From positions 138,080 through 202,079 of the forward strand of contig NW_019091644.1 in assembly GCF_001949145.1 (NCBI RefSeq): a stretch of DNA of 64,000 nt, given 5' to 3'. Below the pieces are notes generated by a model that did not search any database, was not told where the DNA came from, and was given only the letters and a program-made list of their open reading frames with translations. This document shows positions 1 through 10,700 of the stretch, piece by piece (the first letter of the stretch is position 1; each line of letters begins with the position of its first letter). A program made the position numbers and the translations under genes. Source of the DNA: Acanthaster planci (taxonomy: Eukaryota; Echinodermata; Asteroidea; Valvatida; Acanthasteridae).

Positions 1-132
1 GCGAATACGGTCCTGAAATGCCAATAGCTCACACAGACTTTCAAGTAAGTTGCGTTTGATCGCTTTGGCTGGGATTCGTCCGTCTCCACTATTCTGCCCT
101 TTACGCAGCAGCAATTGTGTCTGTTCTGTAAA

Positions 133-138
133 TTTATT
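133..138 (-). promoter_or_regulatory. Possible polyadenylation signal of the receptor gene
   Basis: Read on the minus strand these bases are AATAAA, about 450 bases beyond the stop codon of the receptor. The hexamer is common by chance in AT-rich DNA, so this is only a plausible end for the transcript. Confidence 0.3.
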
Positions 139-191
139 TTATGATACAGTTGTCATTCTGTGAAATCATAGTCTGCATTTATACATGCACG

Positions 192-211
192 TATATATAT
201 ATATATATATA
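192..211. repeat. TA dinucleotide microsatellite
   Basis: About ten TA units in a row. Simple repeat with no inferred function. Confidence 0.85.
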
Positions 212-590
212 ATTAAAATCAGATTTGTACAGCTAATGCACAATTCCTTACAAATTCGTAGCATCATTCAATAATGTACAAAATCACCAGTTACAATTAG
301 GAGAAAATAAAATGGTTTTTACCTTTTCGTTGTTTTACTTGTAATGCTAAATGAAACAGTCATTGAATTGGCATGTATCTTCAGCATTTTCAGATCGTGA
401 AGTTATGGTCAGACATGATCACACTGAGGTCATCAGTCAAAAACATGAAGATGATTCGATGAGTATCATATGAATTATTAACCTCAATATGTCACCGTGA
501 TAAAAAGGCGAAGTTTTAGTCGGGAACAGCATCTGTCCTCTGTTCCAGTAATTCTATCATTTCGGGGGCACGGCACCCGGACGGTTGTTG

Positions 591-1643
591 TCATATGGCC
601 GTTTTGACAGGCGACCTGGCTGCTTTGTAGTAGGCGCAGTCCACAGCCTTGACTTCCCTCCCAAACCTTGGCGTAGTAGACTGTTCCAGCACGGCCGTCT
701 GTGTGGTGTAGCCCTGGCCCGGCCTTCGGTTCTTGGTTTTGCCGCAGACGTTGAATAAAAGGAATATGTACGGGTTAAAGGCGCTGCTGCACGGGGCGAA
801 GACACTGAAAACGCTGAAGGCCACCTTATCGACGCTACCTTGCCCTGCAAACCCTCGGATGAGTTCGGTGGTGAAATACGGCATATTGCACACCACGTAG
901 GCGCCGATGATAACAAAAGTCATTTTGAGGGTTCTCCATCGTGTCGATTTCTTCCAGTTGCTCTGAAAGAGATTTTTGCCATCGTTGTACAATTTAGCCA
1001 CGATGCGAAGGTAGGAGACGCTGATAACTAAGAAGGGGATAATGAACACAACCGAGGCGATGTATAGGAGGTAGGCCTGGCGGAACGGGTCATCTTCGCC
1101 CATGAAGATTGTCCTGCAGTAGGCCGTACCGTTGAACTCGCCCTTGCGAAACACGTAGAGCTGCGGCAAGGACAGGAGAAAAGCCAAGGCGAAGGCCGTC
1201 GAGATCACCTTCAGCTCGGGCAGCTGCTTGCGAAGCGGGAAAATCACGGAATGGTACCGGTCCACTGCGATAGCGACCACCATATTGCTGGAGGCCATCA
1301 GCGCCACGCTCTCCATCAGCATGCGGACCCGGCACGCGGCGTCCGTCGACTCCCATACGTTCTCCTTCAGGGACATGATCAGCGACACCAGCAGCGGAAT
1401 CATGCCAACACTGAGATCGGCCAGCGCCAGGAAGGTCATGTACACGTGGATTCTCGTGCGTTCTCGCCGGTGCACAAACAGCCAGTTGAGTACCAACACA
1501 TTGCCAATGACAGTGACTACAAATATGACCGCTATTGCTATTGTCCGTGTTTTTTCATCGTGTCGGTACAGTTCCTCTTTCTCATCGTCCTCGCCCAACT
1601 TCAAGTACGTCGGTACAGTGGTGGAAACGTTTCCCTCTTCCAT
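591..1643 (-). CDS. Class A (rhodopsin-like) GPCR, vasopressin/oxytocin-GnRH receptor group, divergent
   Basis: Seven-transmembrane neuropeptide-type receptor of 350 residues in one exon, expected at the plasma membrane and to signal through heterotrimeric G proteins. Seen in the sequence: an N-glycosylation site N5-V-S near the N terminus; TM1 about 33-57 with G47-N48; TM2 about 66-91 with LALAD (D76); C104 and C176 for the usual extracellular disulfide; TM3 ending in D128-R129-Y130; TM4 about 146-164 ending LSLPQLYVF; TM5 about 190-212 with P203; TM6 about 238-260 starting RTLKMTFVII; TM7 about 270-297 with N290-P-Y-I-F; and a tail of about 50 residues. The TM4 end and TM6 start closely recall vasopressin/oxytocin and GnRH/corazonin receptors. 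Oddities: the TM6 CWxP motif reads C-N-M-P (N253 replaces the toggle tryptophan), TM4 lacks the usual tryptophan, and NPxxY ends in F294. The first ATG (1641-1643) follows an in-frame stop at 1671-1673, which supports this start. An orphan or structurally altered paralogue is likely. The ligand is unknown. Confidence 0.9.
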   Translation of the reverse strand: MEEGNVSTTVPTYLKLGEDDEKEELYRHDEKTRTIAIAVIFVVTVIGNVLVLNWLFVHRRERTRIHVYMTFLALADLSVGMIPLLVSLIMSLKENVWESTDAACRVRMLMESVALMASSNMVVAIAVDRYHSVIFPLRKQLPELKVISTAFALAFLLSLPQLYVFRKGEFNGTAYCRTIFMGEDDPFRQAYLLYIASVVFIIPFLVISVSYLRIVAKLYNDGKNLFQSNWKKSTRWRTLKMTFVIIGAYVVCNMPYFTTELIRGFAGQGSVDKVAFSVFSVFAPCSSAFNPYIFLLFNVCGKTKNRRPGQGYTTQTAVLEQSTTPRFGREVKAVDCAYYKAARSPVKTAI

Positions 1644-4304
1644 GCCGAAAAGCTTCAAATTTCTTTCCAACTCTTACCGAGACTACAGACAACGGTTGTT
1701 CTTTTCGGATTACTAGAATGCCTCTACAACTCACACCAGGGAACGTGGCTTTCTTACCGGGCACAGTCCCCTAACGCACGTTGAAGCCAGTGCAGATGTG
1801 TTCGAGCCAGTTTGTCGGAATCGATGCGCGCACTCCCTGGGTGGAAATTTAACCAACTTCAGGCATCGATCCGGGTATTAGCGCGCAGTCAGTGTAACAG
1901 GCAAGCCAGGGGTAGGTCACGAGCTGTGTACGGAGTCGGTGATTCGTTCAGGAGAGAGCAGATGTCTTATTGGTCAAGGGCTATCCACGCATGCTCAGTT
2001 TCAAAACTCGGCCAGCCGGTCTAGCGAAGAAGCACCAAGTAGAGACACTGTGCTCACTCTGAAATTGAATGAGGAAAATATACCTATTGAAAGAGCACAC
2101 AGCTGAAATGCAGTAGACAAAAATCTCAAGCAATGAAACTTCTCCTTTTTTGTCTGTGAACTCCTCAAACAAGTCAGACAAGACAAACCTTTAAAGAATA
2201 AGGGAAGTACTACACCAATAAAGTCCAAATGCCGACCGCATACCTTCCGATTTAACCACTTATTCGGATCATCGGGGTATCGGTCGGTACAAATCGGAAG
2301 GAGCTCAGTGCAAACCTGGAACGATTCACCGACACACCCTTCGACAGGAATGTTTGGTTTTTATGAATTGGATCTCATCGGATCCGATGTCACGGCAAAG
2401 GTGTGCCGGTAACGCTGGCATTTCGCCCGAAGCGGTATCTATGTTAACCAATCAGATTCACGATGAGAGTCACGATTCGTATTCGAATGGCCGTAGAAAC
2501 AGAAACGCTATGGTCTAATCAACTGGAACCCTAGCTGTTTACATAACGCGACAAGCAACGATTTTGGTTTTTTTGCCATGAAGCTGGTTGGTGACGCAAT
2601 CCTCGTAAAATGTTAAGGTGAAACGAAACAGCGGACATAAGTATTTATTTGACTGTCCATCTCGTGCCTAATTGTTGGCGGGAACTGCATATGTTATGCA
2701 CGGTACCCTGGTGGTTTAATATTTAAAACCACACCTGTGAGAAAAAGTACCTGCAATCAGGGGACCCGACGAACTGGTGAATCAAAGAACATGTGCCCAA
2801 ATCTGTATCGAGCAACATCGTCCTAAATTATTGTTGCTAAATAGTACGGCCATTTACAGAAATAAAGAAAAAGGACTGTACTCCAACGAAAGTATGTTCC
2901 ATTATTAGATCGAAGGGAATTTGCACACAACAGCGCCCTTGTGTGAAATTCATCACATGGCAACCCTAACATCCGTAATTAGACCTTTGATATTTCTCGC
3001 GTGTCTCATAAATGATTGAGTTGTGTATTTTCGCCAGGGACCGTTCGCCTTTAACTTGTCTGATATATTCTGCACCAGAAACAAAGCAACGTCAATGTCC
3101 GGCAGCTGGCTGTTTCTCGCAATCGTCCGAAATAGACAAGATGCCCATATGCTATGCATGGTCACGGACCGAAGCCGACACACATGCCCTTTTCACGAAA
3201 ACAAAAGCAAAGCTCGCTCTAACGCGATGTGTTGCAAAAATGGGATGGTATCGACCGGGCAGAGATTTTTCTGCTCGTTTTGTTCCTCTCGTTCGTACTT
3301 CTTCAGTTGTCGTCTGCTTGGTGCGGCAGGCTGGCTACCTAGCGCTGCTGCCTTCCTCCTCACTCGAAAACACTTTGCTCGTTGAAGCTTGGACCGATCG
3401 ATAGTGACGCGGGTACAACGATGCCTTCGTCCGGTCTTTTGTTCGATATTTCCCATAGATCGCCTTTTTGGTGCTAAATTGCTTGTCGGATTTGGCACCC
3501 CGTGCAAGGGGGCCTCCGTGGAGTACGTAAGCCCGATTTTTTTATATCTTTCCCCATGTCACACGTACGAAACCCCGCACGAATACGAACTCTATGATAT
3601 ATCTTTTTACTTATCAGACCACCTTATTCTGGAATTATTAAACTTTCACTTTAATATCAATTACGTAAATACGTACTCGAACGTTCGAATAACAGGTTCA
3701 ACGGACACGTTGAAACTTGTGCAGGGCCTACACAATGCTTAGCTAGAATGTCGTGGCGAGGTATCCGTCGTGCTGGCCCATACTGGTATCGGTCGATTAT
3801 CGCGAAAATGTCAAAGTAGTTTGCATGTGAAATAATTGTATGCTTGTTAATTCCGCGTTAAGTTTCTCAAAACGTTTTGGCTATCATTTCTTGTTCACTA
3901 ATCATGTGCCGAGAAGTTAATGTATGTTGCAGAGATACGCACAAGGCAGTTGAGTTCATCCGGTTCGTAAGTGTGACGTCACTTCAGTTTAAGCCACGCC
4001 CACTGCACATACACTGCACATAGAATTACTTGCATTGATCGCCGTTTGGAACCACGGAACCGGAAGTTTTTCTCGCAGAAATATGCTTTATTTTGTAGCT
4101 TGCAAACGTGAAAATAAATTGCAATAGCATCCGGTAAAATGTCATCTTGGAATTTTGGCAACAAGGTTTTGCCCGTATACAACTGGCTTACTACTTTTCG
4201 TATTCCTGAATCTGAGAATCGGACTGTTTTTCCCGACTGCTGGAGGTAAGTCAATAACTTACAGTGCAAGCCTAATGTCTCGCTTCGGATAACGGGCGTC
4301 GGTC
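1644..4304. other. Upstream flank of the receptor, no further gene seen
   Basis: This should contain the receptor promoter and 5' untranslated sequence, but no core promoter can be placed with confidence. Short overlapping open frames at 3000-3740 have no recognisable domain. One palindromic TGACGTCA octamer lies at 3974-3981. Confidence 0.4.
3974..3981. promoter_or_regulatory. TGACGTCA (cAMP-response/ATF-type) octamer
   Basis: Perfect palindromic octamer that matches the consensus binding site of CREB/ATF bZIP factors. It is one of seven seen in this window. Function here is not shown. Confidence 0.3.
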
Positions 4305-4460
4305 ACTTCGCCCCATTTCCACTCCCCCCCCATCCCCACTTCGCCCCATTTTCACCCCCCCCCCCATTCCCACTTCGCCCCATCCCCACTTCGCCCCATT
4401 CCAACTTCGCCCATTTCCACTTTCCCCCATCCCCGTTCGCCCCATTTCCACTTCGCCCCA
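4305..4460. repeat. GC-rich minisatellite, about 16-bp unit
   Basis: Repeated variants of CACTTCGCCCCATTCC with C-tracts between them, about ten imperfect copies. The same unit appears in reverse orientation at 5416-5452, so the two tracts form an inverted pair about 1 kb apart. Confidence 0.85.
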
Positions 4461-5415
4461 CCGATTATTGTTCACTCTGTTCTTGAGTAACAGAGGCATA
4501 GGCCTAGATATAAAAAAATATAAACATCGACGTTTGAGTATCCAAATAACGGTGGGAGAATCCAACTTGCAAAGGTCAAAATAAAGCTTCCAATTTCCCG
4601 ACCGATCCAAATGTTTTGGCGAGACCATGAAATTTGTATTGGTAAGTTAGAAAAGACAAATTTAATGATTATAAGAAAGACAAATAAATAACTCATGTTG
4701 TCTTTTCTGTCTTCCCGAACACCTCAGAACAACACTTTTGTCATTTTAACGCTTGCTTTTTACGTTTTTCCAGTTACATTTGCAACATCTGAAAAGCAAC
4801 TTCAGTTAATTTCACGAATTCTCCTCGTGGTTCACCGTCGCTGTGGTAAAAACATGTGCGCAAAGCGCTGGTTCCCGCCGCGCCGCACCCATGCAAGAGA
4901 ATGCGTGAAGGAGTATAGCAACCAGTCTACTCATGCCACGGTGACTGTACATGAACGTGACCTCACGCATCGAAAAAAATACCGATGTTGCAATTAAGAT
5001 TTCTTCAAGTTAATTCCCTTTTCTGTGTGTGTATTTTCTGTGTTCCTGAGTTTACTTTTAGGTTGTTTTGCTCGTACTTGAACCAGCATGTTTCCACAAA
5101 ATTTCCTGCTGCGGTGTATCAAACTTTATTCGATCGCCTGGACACAGCAACTGGATAAATCGACAATTATCAGAACGATGTGTACAATACTGTGTATCGC
5201 TTTGAAATAAACTTGAAGAGGGTGATAGTAAACCCAATGCTAATCCAACCATAGGTATTACTTCACCATGGACAACGAAGTCGACGTTAATCTCGTGAAT
5301 GCCGTAGAGTTTTCAACATACATGTACATGTATAACTCCATGCCGTTTGTGGAACTACTTTCTCGACCATTTTCTGAAGAGGCTTGTAACACACTCGAGC
5401 ACGGACGGTGCAATG
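4461..5415. other. Spacer between inverted minisatellite tracts
   Basis: No recognisable gene. Short open frames show no known domain. Overlapping TACATGTA octamers occur near 5320. If the flanking tracts are the arms of a foldback element, this is its interior. Confidence 0.3.
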
Positions 5416-5452
5416 TGGAAATGGGGCGAAGTGGGGAAATGGGGCGAAGTGA
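5416..5452. repeat. Inverted copies of the 4305 minisatellite unit
   Basis: Two copies of a unit whose reverse complement matches the 4305-4460 repeat (GAAATGGGGCGAAGTG). The opposite orientation suggests the ends of a foldback-type element or an inversion. Confidence 0.75.
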
Positions 5453-7435
5453 CTTTAAAGCGGGATAACCCTTCAATCGTGTCCCAATTATTGTGCGTCA
5501 AAGCCATCGCTAGGAGATTTGTTTGTGCCCAGCTGACCCTGTTCAGCTTTTCCCCTTCAACAGATCATGTCAGTTGTAACTGAGTCAATACTTTGAGTAT
5601 TAATACATCATCGGCTATAATGGCATACCTCAAGGGAGGAGATTTGCCATTGCTGCCGTCTCTCTGCGTGCGCATGCGACGAATGGCCTTTGCTTAATTT
5701 TAGCCCCTTCATCTTTGGATTGGGGATCATGAAAAAAGCAGTTGTTCAGTGATCGTCAACTCAAGTAGTCTAAATTTAAAACTGGCAACACGGATTTTCT
5801 TTTAGGTAAGACTGCGATTTCCATCACCCACGGCCGCAAGAAAACGGGGGGGGGTATTTTTCTTTATTGATAATGGGACAATTTCCCTTTTCACTGGAGC
5901 TGTTTAAATTGGATGTTACGGGTACCAGCTTTTTCGGACACAAAGCTTTTAAATAGTACCTGCGCAGGAAGTAACGCGTTGTTAGAAATGAGGTATTTAC
6001 GCGCGTGCCATTCTCAAGTGGACTCAGAATTCAGACTATGCGGATTGTAAAAAGTCACGGAAATATACGGGTAGTTGTAAGGAGGGAATAAAAGTTTTAC
6101 TCTGTCAATTTAAAATGGCTTTTTAACAAATTGTTACTGAACACGGTACTGTGCTGTGCCAAAGAAATTCTGAAACCCTGTAGAATAGTCCACTCTCTCT
6201 GAATAGAACATTGGGCTTAGCCTCTGGCTTATTTTGCCCACTTGGGCATACAAACGGACAAACCTCGCGACAACGATAACGCATTAATTCTAAAATCGAG
6301 GTCTTTTTAAAGGGGTTATCCTATCCCAGACCTTTCCTTGCATGAACGGTTGTTAAACAATGAGTCAAAAGTCCCTGATATGCTATTTTCTTTGGGGGAA
6401 GTTTTAGGCATTGTAGAAAAAGTAAATATAACCAAATACCTCAGTTAAAAGATAAATACATGCTGCAATAATTACTTTAAACAAAAAAGCAAGGGCAAAA
6501 CTGATACCCCTTAAATTTGGCAGGCAAGAAATCCACGAATGAATATTCATATTTTTAAAGTAATTGCATTTCATATTTGTTCCTCTAAAGTCACCTTCAC
6601 AATCTGCCGGTCGGCAAGTTACGTACCCCCCCTTCTTGACAAGATAGAGTGAGTCATGTTTTCCTCTGTCTTGTCAGCTAAAAAAAGCGCGAACTCGAAC
6701 TTGCCAGTTTTGACGGGAAACTTCATGCGACGTTGCCATGCCAACAGGTATTGTATAAATATATGTCAGAACGGCACCCACGCAAGAGTAGATGGGGGAA
6801 CTGATTAAATTTTAAGGAACCGGTCCACGGAAGGTTTTTATAGCACACAGTCACCTCGCGTACCACCACCGTTATATGCATTTAAAAGTTGCAATATTGG
6901 CAATGTAAATGCCAATGTTAATTCAATTTTTGCCCGGGCAAACTGAGCTAGCTATTCAGTATGCACGTAGACGAACATGAAAAGCGCGGAAACGAGCAGA
7001 TGGGAAAAGAAGGCCCAGAAAAAAAAACGTTTAAAAAGCAAGATCGTATTACCTACATTACTGAATGTGTTTACATATCTTCTGAAGAAATGGAGTGTAG
7101 GCCCTATGGTACGGTAAACTGTCTCAAATTTCAATTTCATGAAATTAGGGTTTATGTTACCTCACCGGCACATTGTCAAGAGGGCATCACTTGCACAGGT
7201 GCTCTGAATCACAGTTGGTGTCTCAAACTACATTCCATCTCTGATAAAAAGAAAAATGACCATATCGACCGAGAATGCCACTTCCAGCGGTAAATGTATA
7301 AAACTTGTGCAGGCTTCATTTATTACAGATCATGAATTTTGTCGATTTATTGTCCGTAACGATTTCTTCCCGTCTGGCTGTGAACGCCTGTCGGTCAATA
7401 ACAGTCCACTGAAAAGTGCAATCTCAACGAGCACT
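5453..7435. other. Intergenic sequence
   Basis: A G-tract lies near 5847. No gene, RNA or transposon can be supported here. Confidence 0.4.
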
Positions 7436-7489
7436 CTGGTTAAAATCACCTGTATTACTTGGCATGCCTGCTCACACTGGTTAAAATTA
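7436..7489. repeat. Left copies of a 41-bp tandem repeat at the gap edge
   Basis: The sequence CTGGTTAAAAT starts at 7436 and again at 7477, giving a 41-base period. Between them lies a segment ending TTGGCATGCCTGCT. The second unit runs into the unresolved bases. Confidence 0.75.
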
Positions 7490-7715
7490 NNNNNNNNNNN
7501 NNNNNNNNNNNNNNNNNNNNNNNNNNNNNNNNNNNNNNNNNNNNNNNNNNNNNNNNNNNNNNNNNNNNNNNNNNNNNNNNNNNNNNNNNNNNNNNNNNNN
7601 NNNNNNNNNNNNNNNNNNNNNNNNNNNNNNNNNNNNNNNNNNNNNNNNNNNNNNNNNNNNNNNNNNNNNNNNNNNNNNNNNNNNNNNNNNNNNNNNNNNN
7701 NNNNNNNNNNNNNNN
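7490..7715. other. Assembly gap (226 N)
   Basis: Unresolved bases. The same 41-bp repeat lies on both sides, so the gap most likely hides a tandem array that the assembly could not resolve. Frames reported across the gap are meaningless. Confidence 0.98.
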
Positions 7716-7755
7716 TTAAAGTTACCTGTGTTGGTTGGCATGCCTGCTAACAGGA
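7716..7755. repeat. Right copy of the 41-bp tandem repeat
   Basis: This reads TTAAAGTTACCTGTGTTGG and then TTGGCATGCCTGCTAACA, matching the unit left of the gap with a few substitutions. Confidence 0.7.
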
Positions 7756-10700
7756 TTTTTTCCGGGGGTGCAGCATTCACATCGTAACTGACCACGGAAA
7801 CATTGGATGATGCAACCTTCTATAAGAGCGATTGCTGTGCCAGGTTTCATGCAACATTCTTAGACAAAACGGTACGACAGAGAGCAACGTTTAGGCTTCG
7901 TTTAGGTCTCAGGGATCATTTGAGGTACAAGCTATATGATACCCCATCCCAACGATTTATATAAAGAAGTAGCGACGATTGCATGGCGACGAACTGCAAG
8001 ATTAAAACTCTCAATTTCTACTCTTCCGCGGCTATTACCGTTTCTGTGGCGTATAGTTTCACCACAAGCACTCACACAGGACATGAATGTATTGATTTTA
8101 TCTCATGATTTATGCACCGCAGAAAGCAAGGCAAGTCTCCAAAACATGTTTCGGGTGTCACACGCTGCATGCAGAATGAGCTGTGGCACGCGTTCTTTCA
8201 TTTCAACGACATATTGGGCTGTATTTTGCGTGCCAATTATCGTGCCGGCCGGAGAGGTTCTTTGCATGCAGGTGTTATTTGCACGTTCCTATAACAATGG
8301 TGTTGAAGACTAATGGTTTCCTGTTGGCCGAGGTTCACTCCGTATAAAGTCTGAAGTCCGTAGCTTTGCCCTCATCAGGTTTCATCCTTAAACAAATCTT
8401 GAGTGAGCGCCAGTGTATGAGCAAAACCTTGAAATTATGGTAAAAACGAGGGAAAGGCATCGTGATCACAGCTACAATACAAAGACCGCTTCCCGCCAAA
8501 CACTGGAGAAACGTATCAGGCGCTAAACTGTATCAAGTCCTTACTGCAACACCACTTTACGTCGTATGCCCGGCCAAAGCATGGATGGATGGATTCTAGC
8601 AAACAGAATATTGGTAATATGTGGAGTCTGCATCACCATCATCTGCAAAAACCAGATTCCGTCTTGGTAGCGTGGTCTACTTCCCCATAGCCTAGGATAT
8701 TGCTTTCCAGTGTGATCGATGTTGTTGGATATGATTGTTGACAAAGCTGTTTCCGGTCAAGATGGGAGTTGTTCCCTGGGTTGTAATCTGTTGCGTGCGT
8801 AAAGCGTAACACGTGTCCTAAATTTTCAAAGAAAATGCAAAATAATTGATGTGTTTTGCAGACGCAGTCAGCCATGCTTGTAGAGCCAATTCTTCGGCGA
8901 AGGGGAGGGGGCGGAGGAACCTTTGCACGTGACGTCACCATTTATATTATTCATTAAATTTTTGAAAAATTAAATGCAGAATTGCGATTCCAGTTCATGC
9001 CTTTCTTTGCATTTTTTTCATTTTTCTGGGGAGGGGGACTAAATACAAGATGCCCCATCGTCCCCCGCAGAACCGCGCTTTGGGGTAGTCATTCATACCC
9101 AGTTACCCACCCCTCATTGGAACCTACTTTATGGAGGAAGGTTAATTTCTATCAAATTCAATATCTGGAGGAACAGGTTATTTAACGAGCGAAAATCCAC
9201 CTACTCTACGCGTGCAAGTGAGGCTGGGCAACAGAATTTGGTCTCCTATTTCTTTCTTTCCGGGAAGAAACAAGACAAACAGCTATTTAAGTTCAACACG
9301 AACGGGCACAGTAGAATAATCAAACAAAACTGTACACGCGTGTAGATTGCTGCTAAAAGGGAAATAAATCGCTATGTAAATGGCAAAAGCAAAAATCCAA
9401 TATGAACAAAGATGGAGTGAACAAGAAGAGAAAGCAACGGCAGTGTTAAGAACGGTATAAAAGTAGTGAGGTTAAAATTTCCGTAAGCAGGTGGAGTGTC
9501 TCTCACATGGGCGTATCTTATTTTAGGTGTTTTGTGTCCATTGACACTTGCACATTTTTAGTCATACTTCAGCGGTAGCGCCATGCCAAAAAATCTCTTC
9601 TGTGAGTGTGTACGGCTCTGAAAAGAACCGGACGGTATTTTCTGCACATTTCGCGCGCATAATCTGGAATTGCGCAACTCGTAGTTTGCCAAAAGTTGTA
9701 CACCTTTGTGAGTGCGACAACTGTTGCTAACACATGTATACTGCAGTGTTGGCGGTTGCTTACCAATTGGCGGTTGATAACATCAGCCTGCCTGTCATCC
9801 ATCAAGACTCTAGTTTTCTTGCTGCGACTGCTTGATGCAGTGTGCACCAATTGAACTGATGGCCTCCGTCACAGTATTACATTGGGATGTTTCGCTTCAT
9901 TGCAGACAAACTGAACAGAATATTTCTGACGCCAACAGCGCGCAGAGTATGTCGGTCTATTTGCATTGCCGGTGTAGGCAATTACAAATATTCTGACGAC
10001 AACGAGGAAACGGGCTTTTCCCCCTTTTTTCATTTCCATTACTCGCCGCGGGGAATGGAAATAACTAACACTTGCTCACTGGATAAACAGAGTTGATCAA
10101 TGCCAGCATATTTTGCCAACCTCTGTGGGGGTAATAAAATAGGATTGCTTGTCGCTTAATTGGGTGTACAGAATAAACAAAAGCTGTCGTATTAGGTCAC
10201 GGCAATCCAGTTCCGCGGCTACGAGGGATCGACAGGTCTTCTGCTTTCACGTCTCACATTTCTAAGCAATGAAAAACAAGGAAGGAGATATTGAGGATGG
10301 AAGTTACTGTAAGGTCAGTTTAGAATGTGAAACTACTGAAATTGATTTCAGGGTTCTCGCTGCAGTCTTGTCCCTACACAGTTGGTAATGTGGTGAAAGT
10401 TTAGGCTCTATTCCAGCCACTGGGAATGGGAGAACAGATGCCATTGTGGTAATTGTAAAACGTCAAACCACTATTTATGACGAACGGTATGCCACTGCAT
10501 GTACATGTAAACAGTGCCAGACATTCACCACGGACAGCATCGTTTGTGACGAGACGCGTTTGCTGTCATTTTGCTTTGTTTAAGATTAGTATGCCCAACG
10601 GCACGCGTTCTCTTTATGGCTATTTCCATTCGAGTGCGTGATGCCTTGTAAGTTGCTTTCGCCGAGGTACCACAGAAATCTTACCAAACCACTTTTACAG

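Larger units (their letters stand above)
1..590. other. 3' flank of the receptor gene
   Basis: This stretch lies downstream of the stop codon of the minus-strand receptor and should hold its 3' untranslated region. A short TA microsatellite lies at about 192-211. No other gene or open frame of note is seen. Confidence 0.5.

Noticed and set aside
1228-1784. Open frames of 162 and 177 codons on the plus strand over the receptor gene
   Set aside because: They are antisense shadows of the receptor coding sequence and show no domain of their own.
4272-4628. Glycine-rich open frame on the minus strand
   Set aside because: The repetitive protein is simply the translation of the minisatellite.
7256-7795. 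Open frames spanning the run of N
   Set aside because: They exist only because unknown codons are not read as stops.
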